A DNA stretch of 64,000 bases from Hyalangium ruber (lineage in GTDB: Bacteria > Myxococcota > Myxococcia > Myxococcales > Myxococcaceae): NCBI RefSeq assembly GCF_034259325.1, contig NZ_JAXIVS010000029.1, forward strand, positions 1 through 64,000, in the 5' to 3' direction. The position numbers and the translations under genes were made by a program. The first letter of the stretch is position 1. Each line of letters begins with the position of its first letter. Of the stretch, positions 1 through 8,337 are shown in pieces. The notes beneath the pieces are model-generated. The model worked only from the letters and a program-made list of their open reading frames with translations. It was not told the DNA's origin and did no database searches.

Positions 1-1
1 C

Positions 2-118
2 CTCGCAGCAGTCGTCGAGGCTGAGCTCGACGCCATCTGCCGGGACGACTCCTTCCTGCGCCGCCTGTGGCAGGGCTCGGAGATTCCGATCCCGCCAGCC
101 CTGACATTACTTTCCTGA
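2..118 (+). CDS. C-terminal end of an unidentified protein (truncated by window edge)
   Basis: One open frame runs from the window edge to a TGA at 116-118 and gives 38 residues, acidic then hydrophobic, including DDSFLRRLWQG and ending PPALTLLS. No start is visible because the gene begins outside the window. An 8-bp hairpin follows 24 bases after the stop, which fits a real gene end. The fragment is too short to assign to a family. Confidence 0.45.
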   Translation, partial: LAAVVEAELDAICRDDSFLRRLWQGSEIPIPPALTLLS

Positions 119-141
119 GAGCCTATAATGCCTCACGTCTG

Positions 142-161
142 ACTCGCCCTGCGGGGCGAGT
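142..161. terminator. Hairpin between the upstream gene and the first toxin gene
   Basis: A perfect 8-bp stem (ACTCGCCC / GGGCGAGT) encloses a TGCG tetraloop. No U tract follows, so this is a probable GC-rich terminator or an RNA-stabilising hairpin for the upstream gene. It lies 75 bases before the toxin start. Confidence 0.5.
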
Positions 162-235
162 GGTGTGTGGGTTCGGAACTTTCAGTCAGACGCATTGTCT
201 CTACTGGTGGCGTCACTGCCCCGTAGAGGTGTGCC

Positions 236-1846
236 ATGCCTTTTGATCAGATGGCTCGTGGAACCCTTCCATGGGCTCGTTGTCTTGGTTGGAGTTTCGC
301 GCTCGCGCTTCTGGTTGTCCTGACCGGCTGCGCCACCGGTGCGCCCTCGCGCGGCTGGAAGGTGCAGGAGTCCCTGCGCTACCGGCCCAGCACGCCCCAG
401 GAACACCCGGACGCGACAGCCGCCCGGAAGCGCGGTGCGCTGGCTCGCCTCGCCTCGCAGGGCCGTGCTGGCCCGGGCTCGGTGGTGACTCGCTCGGTGG
501 CGAGCGGGCTGGTGCGGGTGGATGCCTTCGAGGAGCTGCTGCGCGCCGCTGGGGTGGACAACTACTTCGACCTGCCCAAGCGCGAGGCGCCCTTCACGCC
601 CGAGGACGCGGCGGCGCTGTATGACTTGCTGTTGGAAAAGCCTGTCACCCTCGCGGGCTTCGGTCCGCGCAGGGTGGTTGCTCACATGCTGCACGAGGTC
701 ATGGAGGGGCAGACGGAAGTCCCTCGGGCTGAGCTGCTCCAGCGCATCGAGCGCTTCCGGTTCCTGGCGGTGCTGCGACCCGACGGCTACCTGGCCTGGG
801 CGCTGAATGGGAGGACCCAGCAGCGGGTGGCGCCAGTGCAGTGGAAGGACGGCGCCTTCCGGGCCCACGGGTTCGAGGTGGGACGCTTTTACTCGGCGCG
901 CAACCACATGGGCTTCTTCCCTGTGGATGAGTACCTGCGCGAGCGGCGCGAGGCCGGGTTGCTGGCCGAGGTGTATGACGACGCGGACGTCATCAGCCGA
1001 ACGATGGACGGGGCTGAAGCGTCCTTCTTCGAGCTGGGCCAGTCGCTTGGCACTCTGGTGGTCCACCCTGTCGACAGTGCCGCGGCGTTGACGCAGCTTC
1101 CCGGCGCACTGGCCCAGCTCATCGCCCAGTCGCCGGAGTACCTGGCGCGCTTCAAGCTGATGACGCGGGGAGAGCAGATCGAAGCGCTCTCGAAGATGGC
1201 CACCACGCTGCTCTCCATGTACGGAGTGGCGGGCGGCACCACTCGGACGGTGGCTGCGGCGGGGCGAGGACTGGAGGTTATCTCCGTGCCCGCGCTCTCC
1301 CTCACAGCGGAGGGAGCGCTGGTGATGGAGCGGGTGGCACTGCCAGTGGGGCAGTTTGTCACGACCCTGAGCGGTGGACCCGGCGCCGCCATCATCCTCC
1401 AGCGTGCCAATCAGACGGCGAGCGGAGCACAGCCCGCGCAGGGGCCAGGACAGTGGGGCCCGGCGCGCGAGTCCATGAGCCGGCGCGCTGCGCGCTACCA
1501 GGCGCAGATCTCCGGCCGACCGGCCGGTGAGGCGTACTGGATCGGTGGCGTGGACACCAAGATGGGCGGTGTGAAGTTCGATGGCTTCCAGGAAGGAGTC
1601 CTGCTCGAAGCCAAGGGACCCGGCTACGCCAATAAGTTCCTCGATTCCTTGGATCCCCATCCATGGTTCAAGAACTCGGGGGCCAAGAGTCTCCTTGAGC
1701 AAGCCCGCAGACAGCTCCAAGTCGCCAACGGAATTCCCATTCGTTGGCATGTGGCTGAGAAGAAATCCGCAGACGCCATTCGCAAGCTGCTAAGGAACGG
1801 CGGCATCCTGAGCATCAAGATCGTTCATACCCCCATGGTGCTTTAG
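236..1846 (+). CDS. SitA-like lipoprotein toxin with C-terminal Tox-REase-5 domain
   Basis: 536 aa. The N-terminus is a lipoprotein signal (hydrophobic run LALLVVL then LTGC, Cys near residue 32), so the protein should be lipidated. A long middle part of unknown fold follows, with a hydrophobic stretch near residues 340-395. The last ~110 residues match the restriction-endonuclease-fold toxin 5 family: FDGFQEGVLLEAKGP supplies the D...ExK nuclease core, followed by a Gln/Lys-rich helix and IRWHVAE. Known: in myxobacteria, lipoprotein toxins of the Sit families pass between kin by TraAB outer-membrane exchange and are neutralised by a neighbouring immunity protein. Here an Imm52 gene follows after 15 bases, and a paralogous pair lies at 14007-16092. 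Start: AGAGGTG precedes the ATG at 236. Nuclease activity and the delivery route are inferred. Confidence 0.85.
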   Translation: MPFDQMARGTLPWARCLGWSFALALLVVLTGCATGAPSRGWKVQESLRYRPSTPQEHPDATAARKRGALARLASQGRAGPGSVVTRSVASGLVRVDAFEELLRAAGVDNYFDLPKREAPFTPEDAAALYDLLLEKPVTLAGFGPRRVVAHMLHEVMEGQTEVPRAELLQRIERFRFLAVLRPDGYLAWALNGRTQQRVAPVQWKDGAFRAHGFEVGRFYSARNHMGFFPVDEYLRERREAGLLAEVYDDADVISRTMDGAEASFFELGQSLGTLVVHPVDSAAALTQLPGALAQLIAQSPEYLARFKLMTRGEQIEALSKMATTLLSMYGVAGGTTRTVAAAGRGLEVISVPALSLTAEGALVMERVALPVGQFVTTLSGGPGAAIILQRANQTASGAQPAQGPGQWGPARESMSRRAARYQAQISGRPAGEAYWIGGVDTKMGGVKFDGFQEGVLLEAKGPGYANKFLDSLDPHPWFKNSGAKSLLEQARRQLQVANGIPIRWHVAEKKSADAIRKLLRNGGILSIKIVHTPMVL

Positions 1847-1861
1847 CAGAGCGCTTCACAG

Positions 1862-2593
1862 ATGATCGAGACCTACCATGTGGGCGCCTACTGGGGTGCT
1901 CGCCGCGAATCCCCAGAGGAATGTGCGTGCCGCGCGAAGGACTTCCTTACCGCTCTGGCCAGCCTGGACCCTTCGTTCCGCCGCTGGTTCAAAGCGGGTC
2001 GCTCCCGGAAAGAAGCGCTCAAGCATCGGCTGGAGACAGATCAAGCTTCTTTGGAAAAGGTGATCCGGCGCGGCAAGGATCGAGTCTTGGAGCAGCTCGG
2101 GTTCTCTTTCGGGGGCTGGACTGGCGAGGACGACTACGAGGCCACGGCCTTCACCGTCTTCTGCGGAGGCTGCTCCGATCGCGTGCTCAACACATGCACC
2201 TTCACCCTACCGAGTCGAGGCTTCAACGCCGAGCGAATCCTCACCGCTCCTGTTCTCACCGGGCTCGTGCGCACCATGGCCACCGCTTGGGACCCGGATT
2301 GGGGGGAATGTCTCTCCAGCCCTCACATGGACCTGATGCCAGAGCTGACCCGGCCCACCGTGCGCGTGGGATGGATCACCTATGTGTCCCGCCGCCTAGG
2401 CACCGTGCCTCCCCTGCACGCACCCGTTCGCATCGAGCGCGTGGAGGACAAGGGTACCCTCATCCTGCTCACCCCCGACCGCTTCACGGTGCATAACCCC
2501 GAGCACGTCGCCCTGGCCGAGCGTGTCCGTGAGCTGCTGGACCGCGCGGGTCTGCTCCATCCTTCCCCCGCCCAGGGGAGTTCCCAGAATTGA
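1862..2593 (+). CDS. Imm52-family immunity protein for the adjacent toxin
   Basis: 243 aa, no signal peptide, so probably cytoplasmic where it would bind the incoming nuclease domain. It begins MIETYHVGAYWG, nearly the same as the protein at 14007-14720 (MIETYYVGAYWG). Both share a GWITY/GWVTY plus RxGTVP block and a C-terminal VEDKG...LLTPDRF/ERF...NPEH motif; this layout is that of Imm52. The gene starts 15 bases after the toxin stop and is surely co-transcribed with it. The middle of the two immunity proteins (residues ~50-150) has diverged strongly, as expected when each is specific for its own toxin. That specificity is inference. Confidence 0.85.
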   Translation: MIETYHVGAYWGARRESPEECACRAKDFLTALASLDPSFRRWFKAGRSRKEALKHRLETDQASLEKVIRRGKDRVLEQLGFSFGGWTGEDDYEATAFTVFCGGCSDRVLNTCTFTLPSRGFNAERILTAPVLTGLVRTMATAWDPDWGECLSSPHMDLMPELTRPTVRVGWITYVSRRLGTVPPLHAPVRIERVEDKGTLILLTPDRFTVHNPEHVALAERVRELLDRAGLLHPSPAQGSSQN

Positions 2594-2601
2594 GCCGCAC
2601 C

Positions 2602-2974
2602 CCCGGTCCGGACCTGCGACGGCAGATCAGCTGCCCCCGGGGCTTGCACTCGCATCCTTGCCGTTCAAGGGAGCCGCACTTGAAGAACTGTCAGCAGGCA
2701 GGACTGGCCTCGCGACAAGTGCCGCGAGCAGCGGGTGTTGGAGCGGGGCGAAGCACTGGAACTCACTTCGTAGCGTGTCGAATGCCACCCGCTTGCTGAG
2801 AGAAATTCGCGGGCGCATCCGGGATGGATCCAACCGATTGTCGGATGCACTTCAACCTGGAAGACGTGCTCGCGGTGGAAGTCGTGCCCCTCTACCGTGA
2901 GGAGGCCGAAATCGTGCTCGAAAAGCTGGCCCAGCGAAAACCGTAAGCGAGCTCTTCTGCCTCCCGGTCCGGAC
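2602..2974. repeat. Direct repeat bounding the segment after the immunity gene
   Basis: The 12-mer CCCGGTCCGGAC occurs at 2602-2613, eight bases past the Imm52 stop, and again 361 bases on at 2963-2974, where it is the left arm of a perfect hairpin. The identity extends to 17 bases with one mismatch. The first copy lacks the matching right arm. The simplest reading is that the terminator of the immunity gene was duplicated or split when the intervening segment was gained. The segment has no convincing gene apart from a 40-codon ORF at 2824. Confidence 0.5.
2824..2946 (+). CDS. Small ORF of 40 codons, function unknown
   Basis: ATG at 2824, TAA at 2946. The product is acidic and would be largely helical (LEDVLAVEVVPLYREEAEIVLEKL), and it looks more protein-like than the other frames here. 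No clear Shine-Dalgarno sequence is visible. It ends 16 bases before a strong hairpin, which fits the end of a transcript. It may be the tail of a decayed gene, perhaps an orphan piece of a toxin or immunity module, or a chance ORF. Confidence 0.3.
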   Translation: MDPTDCRMHFNLEDVLAVEVVPLYREEAEIVLEKLAQRKP

Positions 2975-2995
2975 CCGCGCTGCGTCCGGACCGGG
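2963..2995. terminator. Strong bidirectional terminator hairpin
   Basis: A perfect 12-bp stem (CCCGGTCCGGAC / GTCCGGACCGGG) with a 9-base loop lies between plus-strand ORFs ending at 2946 and a minus-strand gene ending at 3015. The position is right for separating convergent transcripts. There is no long T run on either side. Confidence 0.7.
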
Positions 2996-3014
2996 GTGAC
3001 CTATTCGGGCTGGC

Positions 3015-3665
3015 TTAGCGCGGCGCGGGCACCGTGCCGGGTGCCGTGATCGAATTCACCGGCTTCGCCACCGACTCCACCGCGTAGGCCGTCCACCACG
3101 ACAGGCTCTCGAACTCCTCGTAGGGGTTGTTTCCCCCAGGCTTCGGAGAAGGAGGCGGCTCCTCGCTGATGTTCAGGCACGGATCAATGACCTTGCCTCC
3201 CCCAGAGCCCGAATCGTCATCCTCTCCACCCCCCGGAGCCGGCGTGGGCACCGGCGCGGGCGGCGGCGTTGTCGGCTTGGGCGCCGGCGTGCCACGCGTC
3301 GCCAGCTTCACCGGGCCCGTGTACACCGTGACCGGCACTCGCGCCTGGTAGAAGCTCGCGAAGGCTGCCTGCTGCGTCCCTCGGCCTCCCCGGATCATGA
3401 ACGTGAAGCGCCGCGACTCCGTGTCGATACCCGCCGCGAGGTACTGGCCCGTGGACGGGCAGAACGTCGTCACGATGTTCTTGGTGGCCGGCGGAATGGG
3501 CGGCAGCACGCCCGTCTCCGGAATGGTCTGCATCGGCGGAGCGGTGGGAGGCGTCCCGCCTGGATCGGAGCAATCGGCTGGAGGAGGCTCGGGCCTCGGC
3601 TCCATCGTCTTGCATCCCGCCAGTGCCAGCCCCAGCGCCGCGAACAACACCCATACTCTCTTCAT
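3015..3665 (-). CDS. Proline-rich lipoprotein downstream of the CHAT protease
   Basis: 216 aa. Signal peptide with lipobox: MKRVWVLFAALGLALAGC, Cys at residue 18. A Pro-rich stretch follows, then a folded part (about residues 60-115) with ATKNIVTTFCPSTGQYLAAG and RRFTFMIRGGRG. After that comes a low-complexity Pro/Thr/Gly/Asp linker and a short C-terminal helix containing WWTAYAVESV. It starts 41 bases after the CHAT gene stop on the same strand, so the two probably form an operon. I recognise no family. It could be a partner or substrate of the protease, which is inference from gene order alone. Confidence 0.75.
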   Translation of the reverse strand: MKRVWVLFAALGLALAGCKTMEPRPEPPPADCSDPGGTPPTAPPMQTIPETGVLPPIPPATKNIVTTFCPSTGQYLAAGIDTESRRFTFMIRGGRGTQQAAFASFYQARVPVTVYTGPVKLATRGTPAPKPTTPPPAPVPTPAPGGGEDDDSGSGGGKVIDPCLNISEEPPPSPKPGGNNPYEEFESLSWWTAYAVESVAKPVNSITAPGTVPAPR

Positions 3666-3706
3666 GATGTCTCTCCTTGGATGTGGACCTCTGGTACTGC
3701 GACAGC

Positions 3707-6478
3707 TCACTCGAACACGAGCACCGAGCGCGCCCAGCTCTCCGCGTCTCGGCGCAACCACTCCTGGCGCACGTCTCTCAGCGCCACAGCCGCGCGCTGC
3801 CCGGCGCGGATGCGCTCCTGCACCGCGACGAAGAAGGGCCCTGCCTCCGCGTCGGGGATGTCCACGGTGGCCGCCAGCACCGTGCGCGCTCCCGCCTCCA
3901 GGAAGGCCGCCGGCAGGCTGAAGGGCTCGTGGATCCGCTGCGCCGTGTGCGCCGCCCGGCACGCGGCCAGGGTGACCAGCGGGGCTCCTTCGAGCCGATG
4001 CGCTCGCACCTCGCCCGCCGTGAGCGCGTAGCGCCCGCCCGCATCCGGCGAGAGCACCAGCAGCGACGCGTCCGAGAGCGTCGGGTTGATCAACCCGTGG
4101 GCGTGAATTTCGATCTCCGTTGCCCGCGTCATGGCCTCGAGCACCCGGCCCGGTGTCGCGTCGGCGCCCGAGAGCACGGTGATGCCCTCCCCCACCGGCC
4201 GCCAGGCCCCCAGGCGCGGCAGTTCCAGCGCGGCGGGCGCCTCCACGTCCTTCACCACCACGTGCCGCGCCGGCGCCGCGCCGGGCACCGCCCGCGCGGT
4301 GGACGGCGTGAGGTAGCGCCACGCGAGCGCATCGGGCAGCAGCCCCGCTCGGCCATGCAGCGGCGGTCGCGCCAGCACATCCACCTGCTCACAGGCGCTC
4401 AGCGGCGCGACGAGCGCCTCGGGGACGATTCCCCGTGCCTCGACTCCCAGCGGCTGCGTGCGCCCCCCGTCATAGAACCCCTGCATCCGCCCCTCGGGCC
4501 CGAAGGCCAGCGCGAGCGTGCGCTCCCGGTCCACCGTCACCGCCACCAGGCACCGCCTGGGCAGCGCTCCTCCCGCCTCCTGCTCCAGCAGCGCCAGCAC
4601 CTGGGACCACTCGCCCCCCTTGCCCGCCGCGAACAGCAGCGAGGCATAGCTGTAGGCCCGCGCCTCTCGCGCCTCCGCGCTGGTGCGCGGCAGGGCCTCC
4701 GCCTCGGTGATGGTGCGCCGCAGCACCTCCTCGCCCCGCGCGCGCTCGTGCTCGATGAGGAAGCGCCCCTCGATGTGCGAGAGGATGACCCGGGCGCCCG
4801 GATCCAGCCGGCCCGCGCGGCGGCGGGCCTCGAGCGCCTCCAGCAGCCGCCCGTCCTGCGTGGGCTCCGGGCGCAGGCGCGCCAGCTCCGCCAGGGTCAT
4901 CGCTCCCAGAATGGACTTCAGGGTGCCGCACTGGAGCGCCTCCCCGATGGCCCCGCGCGCCTCCTCCACCCGCATCTCCTCCAGCAGCGCCAGCGCGTCG
5001 TTGGCCCGAACGAACTGCCGGATGGAGCAGTCCTCCGGAAAGTACGCCAGCGCCTCGTCGAGCAGCGCGCGCGCCAGCACCCCTTGTCCCTGCAACCGCG
5101 CGAACTGCCCAAGGCTCAGCAGGAAGTCCGTCTCCGAGGCCCAGAAGCCACTGCGCCGGTACAGGGCACGCGCCTCCCGCACGCTCCGCGTGGCCTCGGG
5201 GATGCGCCACAATTGGCGGTACACATCTCCCAGCCGCTCCAGCAGCACGCCGCAGCGATAGGCGAAGGTGCCCCCCTGGCATTGCCTCGTCGCCGCCAGG
5301 AGGAGCTGCTCGGCCTGGAACAGCTCTCCCTTCCGGATGGCGGCCTTGGCGCGCTCGTGCGCGGCGATGAGCGTGAACCATGGGTCCTTGGTCCCCTCGG
5401 CGAGCCGCGCGTAGCCCTCCACATCGCGGGCCACCTCCTGGGTGAGCACGAGCGTCCCCATGAGGATGTCGAGCTCGCCCGCGGCCCGGAGCTTCTCCAG
5501 GTACGCGGACAGTCCTCCGGGGACCGCCTCGCCCCGGAAGACGTGCAGGTAGAGCGCCGCCAGGGGCGCGCGGCGCTGGAAGTCCCGGGCCTCCGCCCAG
5601 CGCAGGCCATCGCGCAGTGCGCTGCCGCCGAAGTGCGCATCGAGCGTCTCCGCCACCGGCCACAGCGCCTGGAGCCGCTCCAGCGTCGGCGCCGCACGGA
5701 TGGCGTCATAGAGGAAGAGGCGATAGAGGTCCGGCCTCGCCCGGAGCTGCTCCGCCGAGACGGTGCCCTGGCCCGTCACCAGCGCGGCCCCGGTCGCCCA
5801 CGCATCCTTATATCCCTGCTGCTCGGCCTGGATCCGGCCGCGCATCGTCTCGGCGTGGGTGCGCGCCTCGTCCGCCCAGCCCGGCTCCGCCAGCGCCTCC
5901 ACCGCCTCGAACGCCTCGGCCGACTTCGCCCACAGCTCCAGCTCGCGCAGCGCCAGCCCCCGGTTCCACAGCGCCGGGCCCAGGCGCGGGCGCTCCTGGA
6001 AGGCCCGGTCCAGCAACGTCAGCGCGCCGGCCGCGTCCTTGCGCGCCAGGGCCACCGCCGCGCGGTCACTCAGCACCTCCGGCGAGTCCCCCGCGCGCTC
6101 CAGATACGAGGCGGCCAACTCCGGCGCGCCCTGCAGGAGGTACGCGGCGGCCAGCCCTCTGAAGTCCCCCTGCGCCTCCAGCCGCGCCAGCACCTCCAGC
6201 GGCACCCCCACCGACTTGCCGCCCCCGCCCCGAGCCACGGCGTGGTACGGGCGGTGACTGGCCACGCCCGGGTGGCTCAGCCGAACCTCCAGGGAGCGCG
6301 TCGCCGCCACCGGCCACGCCACGGCCTCTTCGCTCCGAGCCTCGCGCGCGCCCCAGCGCCAACCGACGGCCGCCACGCCCGCCGCCGCCAACACTCCCGT
6401 GGCGAGCAGCAGCCTGCCCGACCCCTTCCACTTCGCGTCCAAGCCCGCTGCTCCCAGAGTTGTGCTTCCCCCAGCCAT
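3707..6478 (-). CDS. Membrane-anchored TPR-CHAT (caspase-like) protease
   Basis: 923 aa. One transmembrane helix near residues 21-42 (RLLLATGVLAAAGVAAVGW) should anchor the protein, leaving most of it on one side of the membrane. Residues ~75-600 are Ala/Leu/Glu-rich helical repeats of TPR type. The C-terminal third is a CHAT domain: the catalytic dyad is most likely His in IHAHG (residue ~792 or 794) and Cys in LAACRAA (residue ~840), and the typical FSLPAAFLEAGARTVLAA block follows. Known: CHAT proteases are cysteine proteases of the caspase clan; in gRAMP/Csx29, Gasdermin and other bacterial systems they act as switch-like effectors. No CRISPR, gasdermin or NLR gene is nearby. A lipoprotein gene follows in the same operon. 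The start at 6478 has GAGGAGG only one base upstream, an unusually short spacing, so the true start may lie slightly further in. Confidence 0.85.
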   Translation of the reverse strand: MAGGSTTLGAAGLDAKWKGSGRLLLATGVLAAAGVAAVGWRWGAREARSEEAVAWPVAATRSLEVRLSHPGVASHRPYHAVARGGGGKSVGVPLEVLARLEAQGDFRGLAAAYLLQGAPELAASYLERAGDSPEVLSDRAAVALARKDAAGALTLLDRAFQERPRLGPALWNRGLALRELELWAKSAEAFEAVEALAEPGWADEARTHAETMRGRIQAEQQGYKDAWATGAALVTGQGTVSAEQLRARPDLYRLFLYDAIRAAPTLERLQALWPVAETLDAHFGGSALRDGLRWAEARDFQRRAPLAALYLHVFRGEAVPGGLSAYLEKLRAAGELDILMGTLVLTQEVARDVEGYARLAEGTKDPWFTLIAAHERAKAAIRKGELFQAEQLLLAATRQCQGGTFAYRCGVLLERLGDVYRQLWRIPEATRSVREARALYRRSGFWASETDFLLSLGQFARLQGQGVLARALLDEALAYFPEDCSIRQFVRANDALALLEEMRVEEARGAIGEALQCGTLKSILGAMTLAELARLRPEPTQDGRLLEALEARRRAGRLDPGARVILSHIEGRFLIEHERARGEEVLRRTITEAEALPRTSAEAREARAYSYASLLFAAGKGGEWSQVLALLEQEAGGALPRRCLVAVTVDRERTLALAFGPEGRMQGFYDGGRTQPLGVEARGIVPEALVAPLSACEQVDVLARPPLHGRAGLLPDALAWRYLTPSTARAVPGAAPARHVVVKDVEAPAALELPRLGAWRPVGEGITVLSGADATPGRVLEAMTRATEIEIHAHGLINPTLSDASLLVLSPDAGGRYALTAGEVRAHRLEGAPLVTLAACRAAHTAQRIHEPFSLPAAFLEAGARTVLAATVDIPDAEAGPFFVAVQERIRAGQRAAVALRDVRQEWLRRDAESWARSVLVFE

Positions 6479-6617
6479 GCCTCCTCAACGGAGGCCCCGC
6501 CGAATCTTCCCGGCCGCCACGCTACAACTCCCAGTGTCAGCGTCCAGGCGAGCAAGCCACTCCGGGAGCAGGCGGGCAGGCAAGCACCACGTAGGGGGAC
6601 TGCCTACCTTTGCGCCA
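6479..6617. promoter_or_regulatory. Divergent promoter region between the CHAT gene and the ABC importer
   Basis: 139 bases separate the divergent starts at 6478 (minus) and 6618 (plus), so promoters for both units must lie here or in the gene ends. I see no clear palindrome or consensus -35/-10 pair. Confidence 0.4.
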
Positions 6618-7493
6618 ATGTTCCGAGCCCTACTGGCCCGATGGAGAAGTTCGCTGCGCCTGTTCCAACCGGCGAAGGTCCACGCGCACCGCGCGAAGAT
6701 CTCCGTCACGCAGGTGGCCCACCGCTATGGCAACAAGGTGGTGGCGCTCCAGGACGTGAACCTCAACATCCGCTCGGGCGAGTTCGTCTGTCTGCTGGGG
6801 CCCTCGGGGTGCGGCAAGTCCACGCTCCTGTACGCCCTGGCCGGCCACGTGGTGCCCACCGGTGGCACCGTCTCCATCGACGGCAAACCCATTCACGGCC
6901 CCGGCCCGGACCGGCTGCTCATGTTCCAGGAGGCCGCGCTCTTCCCGTGGATGACGGTGCTGGGCAACCTCAAGTTCGCCCTGGCCGCCCGAGGCGTGCC
7001 CCGCGCCGAGCGCGAGCCGCGCGCCCGCGAGTTCATCCACCGCGTGCAGCTCTCGGGCTTCGAGGACACCCTGCCCCACCAGCTCTCCGGCGGCATGAAG
7101 ATGCGCGCCAGCCTGGCTCGGGCGCTCGCGGTGGACTCGGCGGTGCTGCTCATGGACGAGCCCTTCGGCTCGCTGGATGCGCAGACGCGTGTCCACATGC
7201 AGGAGCTCTTGCAGAACATCTGGCTGCGCACCTCCAAGACGGTGGTGTTCGTCACCCATGACGTCCACGAGGCGCTGATGCTCGGCACGCGCGTGGTGCT
7301 CATGGCACCCCGGCCGGGCCGCATCGTCAAGGACCTGGAGGTCCACCTGCCCATGCCCCGCTCGCTGGAGGAGCGCAACCTCAACGAGATGGCCCGCTAC
7401 CTGCGGATGCTGATGCGGCGGGTGGAAGGCCCAGAAGGAGCGCTCACCCCACCGCGCCCCATCCCCGAGGACCAGGTAGGCCTGCGGCACTGA
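6618..7493 (+). CDS. ABC transporter ATP-binding protein, TauB/SsuB type
   Basis: 291 aa. It powers uptake through the permease encoded next. Visible motifs in order: Walker A GPSGCGKST, Q-loop MFQEAALFPWMTV, signature LSGGMKMRASLARAL, Walker B VLLMDEPFGSLD and H-loop VFVTHDVHEAL. The FPWMTV after the Q-loop and the short form are typical of nitrate/sulfonate/taurine importers. The frame is open further upstream, but the ATG at 6618 gives a normal N-terminus, about 40 residues longer than the minimal family form. Three genes follow in order (ATPase, permease, binding protein) with gaps of 13 and 69 bases. The transported substrate cannot be read from the sequence. Confidence 0.9.
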   Translation: MFRALLARWRSSLRLFQPAKVHAHRAKISVTQVAHRYGNKVVALQDVNLNIRSGEFVCLLGPSGCGKSTLLYALAGHVVPTGGTVSIDGKPIHGPGPDRLLMFQEAALFPWMTVLGNLKFALAARGVPRAEREPRAREFIHRVQLSGFEDTLPHQLSGGMKMRASLARALAVDSAVLLMDEPFGSLDAQTRVHMQELLQNIWLRTSKTVVFVTHDVHEALMLGTRVVLMAPRPGRIVKDLEVHLPMPRSLEERNLNEMARYLRMLMRRVEGPEGALTPPRPIPEDQVGLRH

Positions 7494-7506
7494 GCGAGGT
7501 GCGGAC

Positions 7507-8268
7507 ATGAAGCGCTGGATACAGAAGCTGGGAGTGATGGCGCTGTTATTGGTGACGTGGGAGGTGCTCACGCGCGTGGGCCTGTGGTCTCCGCACCTCT
7601 TCCCCGGGCCGGTGAAGGTGGCCGAGAGCCTCTATGCCCTGGCGGCGGATGGGCGCCTGGGCGCGGCGGCGCTGCGCTCGCTGGGACGACTGGGGCGCGC
7701 CTACGTCATCTCCGCCGGCATCGGCGTTCCCCTGGGCCTGGCCACCGCGCGCATCGGCTTCTTCCGCCACGCGGTGAAGCCGGTGGTGATGGGGCTGCAG
7801 GCGCTGCCCTCCATCTGCTGGCTGCCGCTGGCCCTGCTGTGGTTCGGCCTCAATGACGCGGCCATCCTCTTCGTGGTGGTGATGGGCAGCGTGCTCGCCA
7901 TCGCCATCGCCACCGAGGATGGCGTGAACGGGATTGATCCGCAGCTCGTGCGCGTGGCCCATACCTTGGGGGTGCGCGGGCCCCGCTTCTCCTTCGGCGT
8001 GCTGCTGCCCGCAGCGCTGCCCGGCATCGTCACCGGCCTGAAGCTGGGCTGGAGCTTCGCCTGGCGCGCGCTGCTCGCCGGCGAGCTGCTCTTCGTCTCC
8101 GGAGGCCTGGGCCAGTTGCTCACCCTGGGCCGCGAGCTGATGGACGTGCCGCAGGTGATGGCGGTGATGGTGGCCATCATCGCCATCGGCATCCTGGTGG
8201 ACCGCCTCTTCTTCCAGACGGTGGAGACGCGGGTGCGGCGGCGCTGGGGGCTCATGCCCTCCACTTGA
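7507..8268 (+). CDS. ABC transporter permease, TauC/SsuC type
   Basis: 253 aa, about six transmembrane helices, including an N-terminal one (LGVMALLLVTWEVLT). The cytoplasmic coupling loop is the EAA-like segment around residues 150-175 (VRVAHTLGVRGPRFSFGVLLPAALPGIVTGLK), which has the Gly and the PAALP pattern of the BPD_transp_1 family. The start at 7507 is 13 bases after the ATPase stop. The protein forms the membrane channel with the ATPase at 6618-7493 and receives substrate from the lipoprotein at 8338-9354. Confidence 0.9.
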   Translation: MKRWIQKLGVMALLLVTWEVLTRVGLWSPHLFPGPVKVAESLYALAADGRLGAAALRSLGRLGRAYVISAGIGVPLGLATARIGFFRHAVKPVVMGLQALPSICWLPLALLWFGLNDAAILFVVVMGSVLAIAIATEDGVNGIDPQLVRVAHTLGVRGPRFSFGVLLPAALPGIVTGLKLGWSFAWRALLAGELLFVSGGLGQLLTLGRELMDVPQVMAVMVAIIAIGILVDRLFFQTVETRVRRRWGLMPST

Positions 8269-8337
8269 TGTGTGGTGTCGGACGGGAGCGCTTGGGGCCG
8301 GTTGCCGCCCGCGCGCGCCATCCCCATTACCGCGCCC

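Noticed and set aside
3677-7261. Very long plus-strand open frame over the CHAT gene
   Set aside because: It is Arg/Pro/Gln-rich with no domain and mirrors the codon bias of the minus-strand CHAT gene. Shadow frame.
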